Shown: positions 1 to 7,880 of the stretch, piece by piece
How positions within the stretch are numbered: position 1 is the stretch's first letter
Layout of the letters: every line of letters starts with the position of its first letter
Source of the DNA: Arthrobacter sp. MYb23
Lineage (GTDB): Bacteria > Actinomycetota > Actinomycetes > Actinomycetales > Micrococcaceae
Direction of reading: 5' to 3'
DNA length: 64,000 nt
NCBI RefSeq assembly: GCF_002979775.1
Contig: NZ_PCPR01000006.1
Span: 62,001 to 126,000 of the forward strand
Position numbers and translations under genes: made by a program
The notes under the pieces: model-generated
What the model was told of the DNA's origin: nothing
The model's input: the letters and a program-made list of their open reading frames with translations, nothing else
Databases searched by the model: none

Positions 1-1707
1 GAACTGGCCCACGCAGAGCGCAATTACCGTGATCACGGCCGCGGGACCATGTCACTGGTGCCTTTCGGCTATGGTGACGGCGGTGGCGGACCTACTCGCG
101 AAATGGTTGCCGCTGCGCACCGCACAGCGGACTTGGAAGGCTCCCCGAAGGTCCGAATGGGCACAGCCAGGGAATTCTTCACGAAGGCCGAAGCCGAGTA
201 CACCAAGCTGCCGGTCTGGGTGGGTGAGATGTACCTGGAGATGCACCGTGGGACGTACACCAGTCAGGCCAAGACCAAGCGCGGCAACCGTCGGAGTGAA
301 CACCTCCTGCGCGAAGCGGAGCTGTGGTGCGCCACCGCTGCCGTCCGCCTGGGCGGGGCCTACGCCTATCCCGCGGACGAGCTCAAACGACTCTGGCAGC
401 TGGTTCTCCTCCAGCAATTCCACGACATCCTGCCCGGCAGCTCCATCGCGTGGGTCCACCAGGACGCTGAACGGAACTATGAAGCCATAGCCAGGGATCT
501 TGAGGAAATCATCAGCGATGCAGCCCAAGCACTGGTAGGCGAGGGCGATCAACAGTTCCTGCTGAACGCCGCTCCGCATCCGCGTAACGGCGTCCCCGCG
601 CTCGGGGCGGCCGGGGCAACGGAGCCCGGGTCCGGTGTTCAGGTGGACGAGGTCGACGACGGCTACGTCCTGGAAAACGGCATCATCCGTGCTGTCCTGA
701 ACCGGGACGGCCTGCTGACGTCGCTGGTGGACCACGCAAGCGGGCGGGACGCAATCGCCCCCGGACAAACCGGAAACCTCCTGGAGCTGTTCCGCGATAC
801 CCCGAACGAGTGGGACGCCTGGGACATCGAAGAGTTCTACCGCCGCAACGTCACGCCACTGGCCCAAGCGGATGCGATCGACATTGAGCGCTCGCCGGCG
901 GCCGTCGTCGTGGTGGTCAAGCGCAAAGTGGGTGCCTCCACCATCACCCAACGCCTGACGCTCGACGCCGGTGCGGCGTCGCTGGGGATCAGCACCACAG
1001 TGGACTGGCAGGAACGCGAAAAGATGCTCAAGATCGCCTTCCCCTTGGATGTCAGGGCGGACCGGTCAGCGTCCGAGACCCAATTCGGCCATGTATTCCG
1101 CCCCACTCACACCAACACCTCCTGGGAAACAGCCAAGTTCGAGATCTGCGCGCACCGCTGGATCCACGTGGCTGAGCCCGGCTACGGGGTGGCAGTGAGC
1201 AACTCCTCCAGCTACGGTCACGACGTCACCAGGGCAGTCCGTGCCGATGGCGGAACCACGACGACGGTCCGCACCTCGCTGCTGCGCTCCGCCCGGTTCC
1301 CGGACCCCGAGGCAGACCGGGGCGAACACACGCTCGAGTTGTCCATCCGGCCCGGCGCTGCGATCGCTGACGCCGTGGAAGAGGGCTACCGCACCAACCT
1401 GAAGCCGAGGTTCATCACCGGCGGACGGCCTGTGGAACCGCTGCTTTCCGTGTCCAACCCCGGAATCGTGGTGGAGGCGGTGAAGCTGGCCGAGGACGGA
1501 TCGGGCGATGTCATTGTCCGGCTCTATGAATCGTTGGGGGAGCGCTCAACAGGCCTCCTCACGGCCAATTTCGAATGCTCTGATGCGGTTGCCACGGACC
1601 TGCTGGAACGCCCCACGGAAGCTCCAGGCGTGACCGTGGAGACGGGCTCCGACGTCAAGCTGGTGCTCCGGCCCTTCCAACTGGTCACGCTGAGGCTTAT
1701 TCGCTGA
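1..1707 (+). CDS. Alpha-mannosidase, GH38 family (5' end cut off)
   Basis: The frame is open from the first base, so this is the C-terminal ~568 residues of a larger enzyme, which usually has about 1000. The stretch FHDILPGSSIAWV is the typical helical mid-domain motif of GH38 alpha-mannosidases. The rest is the beta-sandwich C-terminal region (glycosyl hydrolases family 38 C-terminal domain). GH38 enzymes release mannose from alpha-mannosides with a Zn-dependent retaining mechanism. The catalytic nucleophile domain lies outside the window. No signal peptide can be judged. The gene ends in a run of short repeats (TTCGCTGAGG-like) that fills the gap to the convergent next gene. Confidence 0.85.
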   Translation, partial: ELAHAERNYRDHGRGTMSLVPFGYGDGGGGPTREMVAAAHRTADLEGSPKVRMGTAREFFTKAEAEYTKLPVWVGEMYLEMHRGTYTSQAKTKRGNRRSEHLLREAELWCATAAVRLGGAYAYPADELKRLWQLVLLQQFHDILPGSSIAWVHQDAERNYEAIARDLEEIISDAAQALVGEGDQQFLLNAAPHPRNGVPALGAAGATEPGSGVQVDEVDDGYVLENGIIRAVLNRDGLLTSLVDHASGRDAIAPGQTGNLLELFRDTPNEWDAWDIEEFYRRNVTPLAQADAIDIERSPAAVVVVVKRKVGASTITQRLTLDAGAASLGISTTVDWQEREKMLKIAFPLDVRADRSASETQFGHVFRPTHTNTSWETAKFEICAHRWIHVAEPGYGVAVSNSSSYGHDVTRAVRADGGTTTTVRTSLLRSARFPDPEADRGEHTLELSIRPGAAIADAVEEGYRTNLKPRFITGGRPVEPLLSVSNPGIVVEAVKLAEDGSGDVIVRLYESLGERSTGLLTANFECSDAVATDLLERPTEAPGVTVETGSDVKLVLRPFQLVTLRLIR

Positions 1708-1753
1708 GGCCTATTCGCTGGGGGGCTTGTTCGCTGAGGCCTCTTCGCTGGGT
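1695..1753. repeat. Short tandem repeat at a convergent gene junction
   Basis: About four imperfect 14-16 bp copies of TTCGCTGAGGCCT / TTCGCTGGGG run from the last codons of the mannosidase to the stop of the convergent gene. The mannosidase stop TGA lies inside the first copy. This looks like local slippage duplication. Confidence 0.55.
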
Positions 1754-2763
1754 TACGCCGCCAGTTCGGCGTCTATGGCATCTTTGAGCACCTGGACCCG
1801 AAGGGGAATCACGGTGTCGTGGTGTTTAATCTGGGCTGCCACGTTCTTGGAGAACACTTCTTCAACCAGGGTGGGCATTTCCTTCACGCCGTTCAGATAG
1901 CGTTTGGCCGCAAAGTCGAACTCTGACCTGTTGTTCTTGATCCGGGTGTTGAACGCCTTGACTTCGTCCGCAATCTTGAGGAGTTCCTCCTCGGAGGCGT
2001 TCCGTGCGGTGGCGTCATCAGCCTTCTTGACGTACTCATCCTTCAGCCGAACAAACTCGTTGTAGTTCTCCTCGGACTTTGCGGTTGTCTCCGCGTGCGA
2101 TTCCAGCTGGGCAATCTCGTTGTCCAAGGTGCGGGCAAACTCCACGTAGGAGATGTTCTTGGATTGTTTGAGTTGGTTGACGGCTTCCCGGCAAGGGACA
2201 GCGGCCTGTCCAAGGAGTGTCTGGCGTTCCCGGAGGTTTGCTGCTTTGGAGCCCACAAAGAGTCCGTTGCACCCGGCGCCGTCCTCCCTGAAGAGGCCTT
2301 CGAACTGGGCGTAGGACTCCACGAGGCCCTCCATGGAGTCGAGGTAGGCCTGGTAGGAATCACCAAGCTGGGCTGCCGCCACGCCGATCCCCTCCGCTTC
2401 TTCACTGGAGCCGTTGCCCGTCTGCACGGCGCTCAGGGCTGACCGTGCGGAATTGATGGCCTGTTGGAAGTCGTCCCGCTCTTTGGCGGAGTTCTTCTCA
2501 GCCTCCTCTCGTGTTGCGGGGACATTCCGAGCCTTCTTATAAGCGGCCAGGTAGGCATTGGCAGCGGGCTGGATCTTGTCCCTTGCCTCAACGAGTGCGT
2601 TCAGCCGCTCATCCTTGAGGAGGGTCAGGCTTTCCCTGCGCTGCTGACCGGCGAAGTTGGTCAAGGCGATCACCACTACCGAGGCGACCACCGCCAGCAC
2701 AACAGCAATGGCAAGGGCAATGAGGACCGGGCGGCGCTTACTGCGGACAGGTTCCATGGTCAT
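1753..2763 (-). CDS. Membrane-anchored protein of unknown function (paralogue A)
   Basis: This 336-residue protein has a basic N-terminus, one transmembrane segment at about residues 13-34, and a long helical, probably extracytoplasmic domain rich in Glu, Lys and Ala. Two cysteines in the middle (GAGCNGLF and AVPCREAV) could form a disulfide. I do not recognise a named family. The start ATG follows the upstream stop by 2 nt, so translation is probably coupled to the neighbouring gene. That neighbour has the same architecture and similarly placed cysteines, which suggests tandem duplication. A helical sensor or cell-envelope role is possible, but nothing in the sequence decides it. Confidence 0.7.
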   Translation of the reverse strand: MTMEPVRSKRRPVLIALAIAVVLAVVASVVVIALTNFAGQQRRESLTLLKDERLNALVEARDKIQPAANAYLAAYKKARNVPATREEAEKNSAKERDDFQQAINSARSALSAVQTGNGSSEEAEGIGVAAAQLGDSYQAYLDSMEGLVESYAQFEGLFREDGAGCNGLFVGSKAANLRERQTLLGQAAVPCREAVNQLKQSKNISYVEFARTLDNEIAQLESHAETTAKSEENYNEFVRLKDEYVKKADDATARNASEEELLKIADEVKAFNTRIKNNRSEFDFAAKRYLNGVKEMPTLVEEVFSKNVAAQIKHHDTVIPLRVQVLKDAIDAELAA

Positions 2764-2765
2764 CT

Positions 2766-3677
2766 CTATTTCCCCTCACCGGATGCTGCATCAAACTGTT
2801 CCAGGCTCTTCTTGAGCACGCCTTCGAAGTCGGAGTTTGCGCTGTTGGCACTCTCGATGATTTTTGAGTACTTGTCCTTGGTGGCAGTCTCATAAGTTGT
2901 TTGAGCCTTGGCGAATGCGTCATTGATATCCAACAGTGCAAGTCCGGCAAGCATGCTCTTGCTGAGGCGCTCAAAGGTGTCCTTGCTATTGAGCACTTCC
3001 TGTTGCTTGTCCCGCTGCCCGCGGATGACTGCCTCCACCTCGGTGAGCAGGGTGGTGGTCTCGGCGTCGGCGCCGTCTTTGGCGGTGGCCAGCGCGGCCA
3101 GGCACTCATCAGCACTCTTGACGTAGTCCTGGGCGTAGGTCTCACTAGCCACATTCAGTGATGAATGCAGGGCTGCACACGGCCCGCCCACAGACCGGTA
3201 GATGTTGGTGGTGTTGATCAGCAGTTGATCGTTGTAGGCGATCACCGCACTGTACTGATCCTTGAAGCGGTTGAAAGACTCGGCGACTGCCTGGTCCTTG
3301 AGTATCGGCGATTCGGCCATGTGTTCCAGGCGGTCACGGTTTGCCTGCGACTCGCGCACTATGCGCTCACGGTCCTGGCTCAGGACTTTCTCCTCTTCCG
3401 GCTGTCCCGCTTTTTCGGAAATGGCGTTCGAGTACCGCCCCGAGAACTGTTCCACCAGGGGATCGTAGAGGTTCATCGAGTTGTCCACGATCATGCGGTG
3501 CTTATCCAAGCGGACAACATCTGCGCGGCCCGGTTCGGCAGGCCGGGACAGGGCAAACCAGGTGCCAAGCCCGGCGGCCACCAAAGCCGCAACGAGGGCA
3601 ACAACAATGATGACCGTGCGTCTGGAACGGGCCCTGGGGGGCGCGCTGATTGTCTCTTCCAAGGATTTATCCCCCAT
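2766..3677 (-). CDS. Membrane-anchored protein of unknown function (paralogue B)
   Basis: This 303-residue protein has a cytoplasmic basic stretch (RARSRRTV), a single transmembrane segment near residues 20-42 and a helical external domain. The cysteines (GGPCAAL and ADECLAAL) sit where those of the downstream gene sit. It is first in a two-gene unit with the 336-residue paralogue. The ATG start has an AGGAC-like ribosome site upstream. The unit follows an amino-acid ABC operon on the same strand after a 67 bp gap filled by an 18-bp tandem repeat. Function is unknown. Confidence 0.7.
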   Translation of the reverse strand: MGDKSLEETISAPPRARSRRTVIIVVALVAALVAAGLGTWFALSRPAEPGRADVVRLDKHRMIVDNSMNLYDPLVEQFSGRYSNAISEKAGQPEEEKVLSQDRERIVRESQANRDRLEHMAESPILKDQAVAESFNRFKDQYSAVIAYNDQLLINTTNIYRSVGGPCAALHSSLNVASETYAQDYVKSADECLAALATAKDGADAETTTLLTEVEAVIRGQRDKQQEVLNSKDTFERLSKSMLAGLALLDINDAFAKAQTTYETATKDKYSKIIESANSANSDFEGVLKKSLEQFDAASGEGK

Positions 3678-3693
3678 ATTTGTGTCCTACCTG

Positions 3694-3747
3694 GATCCTG
3701 CCAACCACTCAAATCCTGCGAACCGCTTACATCCTGCGAAACCACTA
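3694..3747. repeat. Three 18-bp tandem repeats after the ABC ATPase gene
   Basis: Three imperfect 18-bp copies, 3694-3711, 3712-3729 and 3730-3747, share the core ATCCTGCGAACC. The last copy includes the stop codon of the ATPase gene. No terminator hairpin is visible here. Confidence 0.6.
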
Positions 3748-4551
3748 GACGTCGTGCTGGAGCCGCTTCACAAAGAGCTTGGTCCGTTCCTGACGCGGTG
3801 CCCGCAACACCTCAGCTGCCGGCCCGCGTTCCACGACGACGCCGCCGTCCATGAAAATTACCTCGTCTGCCACATGCTGGGCAAAGGCGAGCTCATGGGT
3901 GACGATCACCATGGTCCACCCTTCCTCGGCGAGTTCCTTGATCACGCCGAGGACGTCGCCAACGAGTTCCGGATCCAACGCTGACGTGGGCTCGTCGAAG
4001 AGGAGAAGTTGGGGCTTGAGCGCCAGCGCCCGTACGATTCCCACGCGCTGCTGCTGGCCTCCGGAAAGCTCAAAGGGGTAGGCATCGCGCTTGTCCGCGA
4101 GGCCAACGCGCTCCAGCAGGCGTTCGGCGTCGGCAATTGCCTCTGCGCGGGGCCGTTTTTGGACCTGAACGGGCCCTTCGATGATGTTCTTCAGGACCGT
4201 CATGTGAGGGAACAAGTTGTAATGCTGGAAAACCATGGCGCTGCGGTCCCGGAGCGCAGCCACCTCTTTCTTCCCCACCTTGGCGCCGAAGTCGATGGCG
4301 AGCTCTGCTGAGGCATCGCCGCTTCCAAAGGTGACCGTGCCGGCGTCGGGAATTTCCAGGCCGTTCAGGGACCGCAGGACCGTGGTCTTGCCGGAGCCTG
4401 AAGGCCCGATCAGGGCCACCACCTGACCACGCCGGATATCGATGTCGATGTCCCGCAGGACAACGTTGCTTCCGAAGGCTTTGGCCAGGTTCCGCGCCAC
4501 CAGGACCGAGGCGACGTGCGGCTGCTGTGCAGACTCGTTAGTGGGCGACAT
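3745..4551 (-). CDS. Polar amino acid ABC transporter, ATP-binding protein
   Basis: A 268-residue GlnQ/TcyN-type ATPase. It has Walker A GPSGSGKTT, Q-loop VFQHYNLFPHMT, signature LSGGQQQR, Walker B LLFDEPTSALDPE and the H-loop VTHEL, all intact. It energises uptake of a polar amino acid from the inner face of the membrane. It overlaps the permease gene by 14 nt and is last in the order binding protein, permease, ATPase. The N-terminal ~20 residues before the ABC domain are an extension. The substrate is best guessed from the binding protein. Confidence 0.93.
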   Translation of the reverse strand: MSPTNESAQQPHVASVLVARNLAKAFGSNVVLRDIDIDIRRGQVVALIGPSGSGKTTVLRSLNGLEIPDAGTVTFGSGDASAELAIDFGAKVGKKEVAALRDRSAMVFQHYNLFPHMTVLKNIIEGPVQVQKRPRAEAIADAERLLERVGLADKRDAYPFELSGGQQQRVGIVRALALKPQLLLFDEPTSALDPELVGDVLGVIKELAEEGWTMVIVTHELAFAQHVADEVIFMDGGVVVERGPAAEVLRAPRQERTKLFVKRLQHDV

Positions 4552-5197
4552 AGCGGTCCAATCTCTTTTCCACGGCGGATTGCGCTGTGGAAAGGGCCAG
4601 GCAAATGACCCAGTAAACCAGGGCTGCCTGCAGGTAGAGGGCCATGAACTCCTGGCTGAACGCCGCGATTTGCTGGGCGTTGCGGAACAGTTCGGTGACC
4701 AGGATGAGCGAGGCGAGGGACGTGTCTTTTACCAGCGAAATGAAGGTGTTGGACAACGGCGGAACGGACACCCGTGCTGCCTGGGGAAGGATGATGCGCA
4801 CCAGCGCCTGCGGGCGGGACATGCCGATGGTGTGGCCGGCTTCCCACTGTCCCTTCGGAACGGACAGGATGGCCGCACGGATGATCTCCGCGGCGTACCC
4901 GCCCACGTTCAGTGAGAAGGCGATGATGGCGCTGGGCCAGGGGTCAAGCCGGATGCCGATGCTGGGCAATCCAAAGAAGATCACAAAGAGCTGCACCAGC
5001 AGGGGAGTGCCGCGGATGACCGAGACGTAGAAGCGGCCAATGCCTGACAGAAACCAGTTGGGGCTCAGGCGCATCAGGGCAACAACCAGCGCCAGAATCA
5101 AGCCGAAGGCAAAGGACGCGAGCGTCAGCGGAATGGTCCCGGTGACGGCGCCGGTGATCAGTGGCCCGAAGGAACTCCAGATGAGGTCCCAGTTCAT
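4538..5197 (-). CDS. Polar amino acid ABC transporter, permease
   Basis: A 219-residue inner-membrane permease of the HisM/GlnP family with about five transmembrane segments. The EAA loop that contacts the ATPase is visible around GQWEAGHTIGMSRPQALVRIILPQA. The motif VIRGTPLLVQLF is characteristic of polar amino-acid permeases. Its ATG comes directly after the stop of the binding-protein gene, so the three genes form a tight operon. A single permease gene implies a homodimeric channel. Confidence 0.93.
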   Translation of the reverse strand: MNWDLIWSSFGPLITGAVTGTIPLTLASFAFGLILALVVALMRLSPNWFLSGIGRFYVSVIRGTPLLVQLFVIFFGLPSIGIRLDPWPSAIIAFSLNVGGYAAEIIRAAILSVPKGQWEAGHTIGMSRPQALVRIILPQAARVSVPPLSNTFISLVKDTSLASLILVTELFRNAQQIAAFSQEFMALYLQAALVYWVICLALSTAQSAVEKRLDRYVAH

Positions 5198-6013
5198 CTA
5201 CTTGGTGACGTCCGCACCGAAGTACTTTTCCGAAATTTTGGCCAGGGTGCCATCAGCCTGGAGATCGGCCAGTGCCTTGTCCACGGCTGCTGTGAGCTCC
5301 GTGGAGCCCTTGCGGAACACCATGGCGCTCTCGGTCTTTTCCGGTGCCTCGGCGGCCACCTTCAGGCCGGAGTCGGGAGTGTTCTTGGCGTAATCCAAAT
5401 ACGTGAGTTTGTCGTTCACCGTGGCGTCCACCCGTCCCTGCTGCACCAGCGTGGCGGACTGGGCCCAGCCTTCCACTGCCTGGACATTGGCGCCTGCTTC
5501 AACGGCCATCTTGTAGAAGTTGCTGGTCAGTGACTGGGCGGTGGTCTTGCCCTTGAGATCCGCGAAGCTGTTGATGCTGCTGTTGTCCGACTTGGTGACT
5601 ACCACGCCGGTGGAAATGGTGTAAGGCGTGGAGAAATCGTACTTGGCCTTGCGCTCGTCATTAATGGAGATCTGGTTGGCGATGGTGTCGAATCGCTTGG
5701 ATTCCAGGCCGGCAAAGATGCCGTCGAACTGGGTCTCCTGGAAGGTGGCCTTCACGCCGAGTTTCCCGGCCACAGCCTGGGCGATCTCGACGTCGAACCC
5801 GGTGAGCTCCCCGGCGCCGTCAGCGTGGAAGCTGAAGGGGCGGTAGGTACCTTCAGTTGCAATGATGAGTTCGCCCTTGGATTTCACGTCTGAAAGGGAC
5901 GTGTCACCGCCAGACTGGGCGGGCGCAGATCCTCCGCCGCACGCGGAAAGTGCGAGGGCGGCCGCGGCCAGGGTAGCTGCGAGGACAGAGCGGCGGGTAC
6001 GAAGGCTGTTCAT
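5198..6013 (-). CDS. Amino acid ABC transporter, substrate-binding lipoprotein
   Basis: A 271-residue family 3 solute-binding protein. The N-terminus is a lipoprotein signal with lipobox ALSAC (Cys about residue 25), so it should be tethered to the outer face of the membrane. The segments TEGTYRPFSFHADGAGELTG, GFDVEIAQAVA and the FDGIFAGLESKRFD / RKAKYDFSTPY stretch match cystine/polar amino-acid binders such as FliY/TcyA. Cystine is a reasonable guess but not proven. It is first in the operon; the 230 bp upstream should carry the promoter. I saw no riboswitch there. Confidence 0.9.
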   Translation of the reverse strand: MNSLRTRRSVLAATLAAAALALSACGGGSAPAQSGGDTSLSDVKSKGELIIATEGTYRPFSFHADGAGELTGFDVEIAQAVAGKLGVKATFQETQFDGIFAGLESKRFDTIANQISINDERKAKYDFSTPYTISTGVVVTKSDNSSINSFADLKGKTTAQSLTSNFYKMAVEAGANVQAVEGWAQSATLVQQGRVDATVNDKLTYLDYAKNTPDSGLKVAAEAPEKTESAMVFRKGSTELTAAVDKALADLQADGTLAKISEKYFGADVTK

Positions 6014-6243
6014 GGAGCCATCTTAGTCACCGCCCCGGCCAGGCTTGGTGGGCGGCGTGCGAAAGTCCCCTTAAAAAGGCTGAGTGGGGGCGGTCCCCAA
6101 CAGCCCGCCACCACTCATCCCCCCAATTGTGATCACGTGGGCGCCACATCCACCGGAAACCCGTTCTCTGATTCCGGTGTCAGGCTGCAAGCCGCGTTCA
6201 CACATTCATGATTGTGCCACGATCTAATGGTTTTGTGAAAGTC

Positions 6244-6951
6244 TTACGTCGAGAAACGTTGCTTTCGTCGCGCAAATGACTTGGAGAACCAGATGCCAGC
6301 CAGTCCGAGGCAGGTGAAGAGGGCCGCCGAATAGTTGATGAGGACCCGCAACCAGGCCTCCGAAAAGGGAATGAGGGGAAAGAGCTGGGAGGACAACAGC
6401 AGCGATAGTCCCAGCAGGAGGAATGCTGAGGCGACGCGGAGCAGGACAGGGGCCGTGCTCACCACCGTTCGCCAGATGGCGGGTACCAGGCAGGCAGCTA
6501 CGAACCCTGGATACAAGCGGCCCATCGCAGCGTATCCGTCCAAAGAAGGTCCCCATTTCAGCCCGCTCATTCCGGCCGAGGATCCCTGCGTGTCCGTAAT
6601 GACGAAGAAATAGATGGTCAGGGCGCCGATAATTGCAGCGGCGGTGATGCCGAGGGGTCCCCGGATGGCACGCACCGCAGAGGGTGAACCGAAAGCTGTG
6701 GCGATCTTGATGCCCATGAAGTAGAAGGTGCCGTACAGCAGGAAACGGAGCACCAGATTGCAGATGTTCATCCCGCCGAACCACCCGTCAATAACCAGGT
6801 AGGGTGCCTCGATACTGATGAAGATGCTCAACGAGATCAGGGCAAAAATGTAGAACACTTCACGGTTTTCCCCCCGGAATGCGCTTGGAACCCGGGCGAG
6901 GGTAATCGCCAGGCACACCACCAGCGTGACCCAGGGCAGGACGGCCGTCAT
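6244..6951 (-). CDS. Multi-pass membrane protein of unknown function
   Basis: A 235-residue protein with about six or seven hydrophobic helices and a basic tail (SFARRKQRFST). The ATG at 6951 overlaps the upstream stop as ATGA, a better choice than the TTG five codons earlier. This coupling to a small HTH protein resembles actinobacterial pairs annotated as MAB_1171c-like membrane proteins with a regulator, but similarity is only in general layout. No transporter or enzyme motif is evident. The 230 bp downstream hold no gene. Confidence 0.65.
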   Translation of the reverse strand: MTAVLPWVTLVVCLAITLARVPSAFRGENREVFYIFALISLSIFISIEAPYLVIDGWFGGMNICNLVLRFLLYGTFYFMGIKIATAFGSPSAVRAIRGPLGITAAAIIGALTIYFFVITDTQGSSAGMSGLKWGPSLDGYAAMGRLYPGFVAACLVPAIWRTVVSTAPVLLRVASAFLLLGLSLLLSSQLFPLIPFSEAWLRVLINYSAALFTCLGLAGIWFSKSFARRKQRFST

Positions 6952-7670
6952 CCGAGGTTCTCCCAAATTCGTTCAGTTCGTTCGTGGTCTTGTTCCTGCC
7001 GGCGGAGTGTTTTGCCGAGCGCCAAAAGGCGTTCGCCGGCCAACGTCACCAGTCTGCCCTGTGACAATTTGTCCAGAGCTTCCTGCCGGGCGTTGGGGGG
7101 CCATCCTGCTTCGGCCTCCGTAATCAACCCACCGGCCACCAGTCCTCCCGCCGGCCCCACCCCGGCGGCGCGCGAGGTGGCGATGGCCAGTTCGGGCGGG
7201 AGCCGGTTGGCTGTCAGATGTGCGGAGAAGTTCTGCGGTGCAATCCCGGTGGTGTCGCTGACCCGGTGCCGCAACTCGCCGTCGTCGATCGCGTCCACCC
7301 AGTTCCGCACTGAGGTGGGGTGCGGTGGCTCGGAAAGACGCGGGGCAGGGGTGGAGCCGGGTTCGCTGCGGTCCACCACTGCGCGCAGCAAGTCGATGGT
7401 GGCTACCTGGCTGACCAATTCACAGGACGTGGGCGGAACGGGATCGCCCCGGAGCTCGGCGTAAAGATCAAAAGTGGCGAGGGCTTCAACAGGATTGACG
7501 GCGAAGCCGCGGCTGATACTCACCAAAGTGGATTCGGCAACCTTGCCACGGACCAGCTGCTGGGCCAACGTTGTCCGCTTGATGCCCGCGATCCTGCAGA
7601 CGTCAGCTGTGCTGGCCTCGGGCGCAACACCATGAAGCCAGCGCTGGAACGCCTTGGACTGTAAGGGCAT
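6948..7670 (-). CDS. HTH-like regulatory protein paired with membrane protein
   Basis: A 240-residue soluble protein. The N-terminal ~60 residues (TADVCRIAGIKRTTLAQQLV ...) look like a helix-turn-helix of the XRE/lambda-repressor type. A second similar stretch near residues 125-160 (DTTGIAPQNFSAHLTANRLPP) suggests another HTH-like fold. No sensor domain is recognised. It is divergent from the ABC-F operon, with 210 bp between the two start codons, and is translationally coupled to the membrane protein downstream. Confidence 0.6.
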   Translation of the reverse strand: MPLQSKAFQRWLHGVAPEASTADVCRIAGIKRTTLAQQLVRGKVAESTLVSISRGFAVNPVEALATFDLYAELRGDPVPPTSCELVSQVATIDLLRAVVDRSEPGSTPAPRLSEPPHPTSVRNWVDAIDDGELRHRVSDTTGIAPQNFSAHLTANRLPPELAIATSRAAGVGPAGGLVAGGLITEAEAGWPPNARQEALDKLSQGRLVTLAGERLLALGKTLRRQEQDHERTERIWENLG

Positions 7671-7776
7671 GGAGAACTTTCCTTGAGGGGCCGCTAAGGC
7701 CAGACAAGCTGAGGACCTAAGTGGGAGTACGAAACGATTTTACGCTGACGCCACATTGAATTATGCTTGATGATTG

Positions 7777-7822
7777 AACCCGCTGGTCCGTACACCCCCC
7801 AAGTCCGGACCAGCGGGTTTTT
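7777..7822 (+). promoter_or_regulatory. Terminator-like hairpin in leader of ABC-F gene (putative attenuator)
   Basis: A perfect 14-bp stem (AACCCGCTGGTCCG at 7777-7790, pairing with 7806-7819) encloses a 15-nt loop and is followed by a T5 run ending at 7822. This is an intrinsic-terminator shape, placed about 60 nt before the ABC-F start. The neighbour on the other side is divergent, so the hairpin cannot end that gene. Transcription attenuation in leaders is known for antibiotic-resistance ABC-F genes. A -10-like TATGCT is at 7762-7767. The regulatory role is inferred. Confidence 0.6.
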
Positions 7823-7880
7823 CCATGCCCGCGGGAATCGCGGCCTGAGTTTCCGCGTTCCCTTGCTGGAGGATAGACAA

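Noticed and set aside
7763..7777. Four-codon leader peptide MLDD before the ABC-F hairpin
   Set aside because: It overlaps the likely -10 box, so it would lie upstream of the transcript start; no ribosome site.
7767..7880. In-frame N-terminal extension of the ABC-F protein from TTG 7767 / ATG 7770
   Set aside because: It would translate through the terminator-like hairpin and lacks a ribosome site, while GGAGGA stands before ATG 7881.
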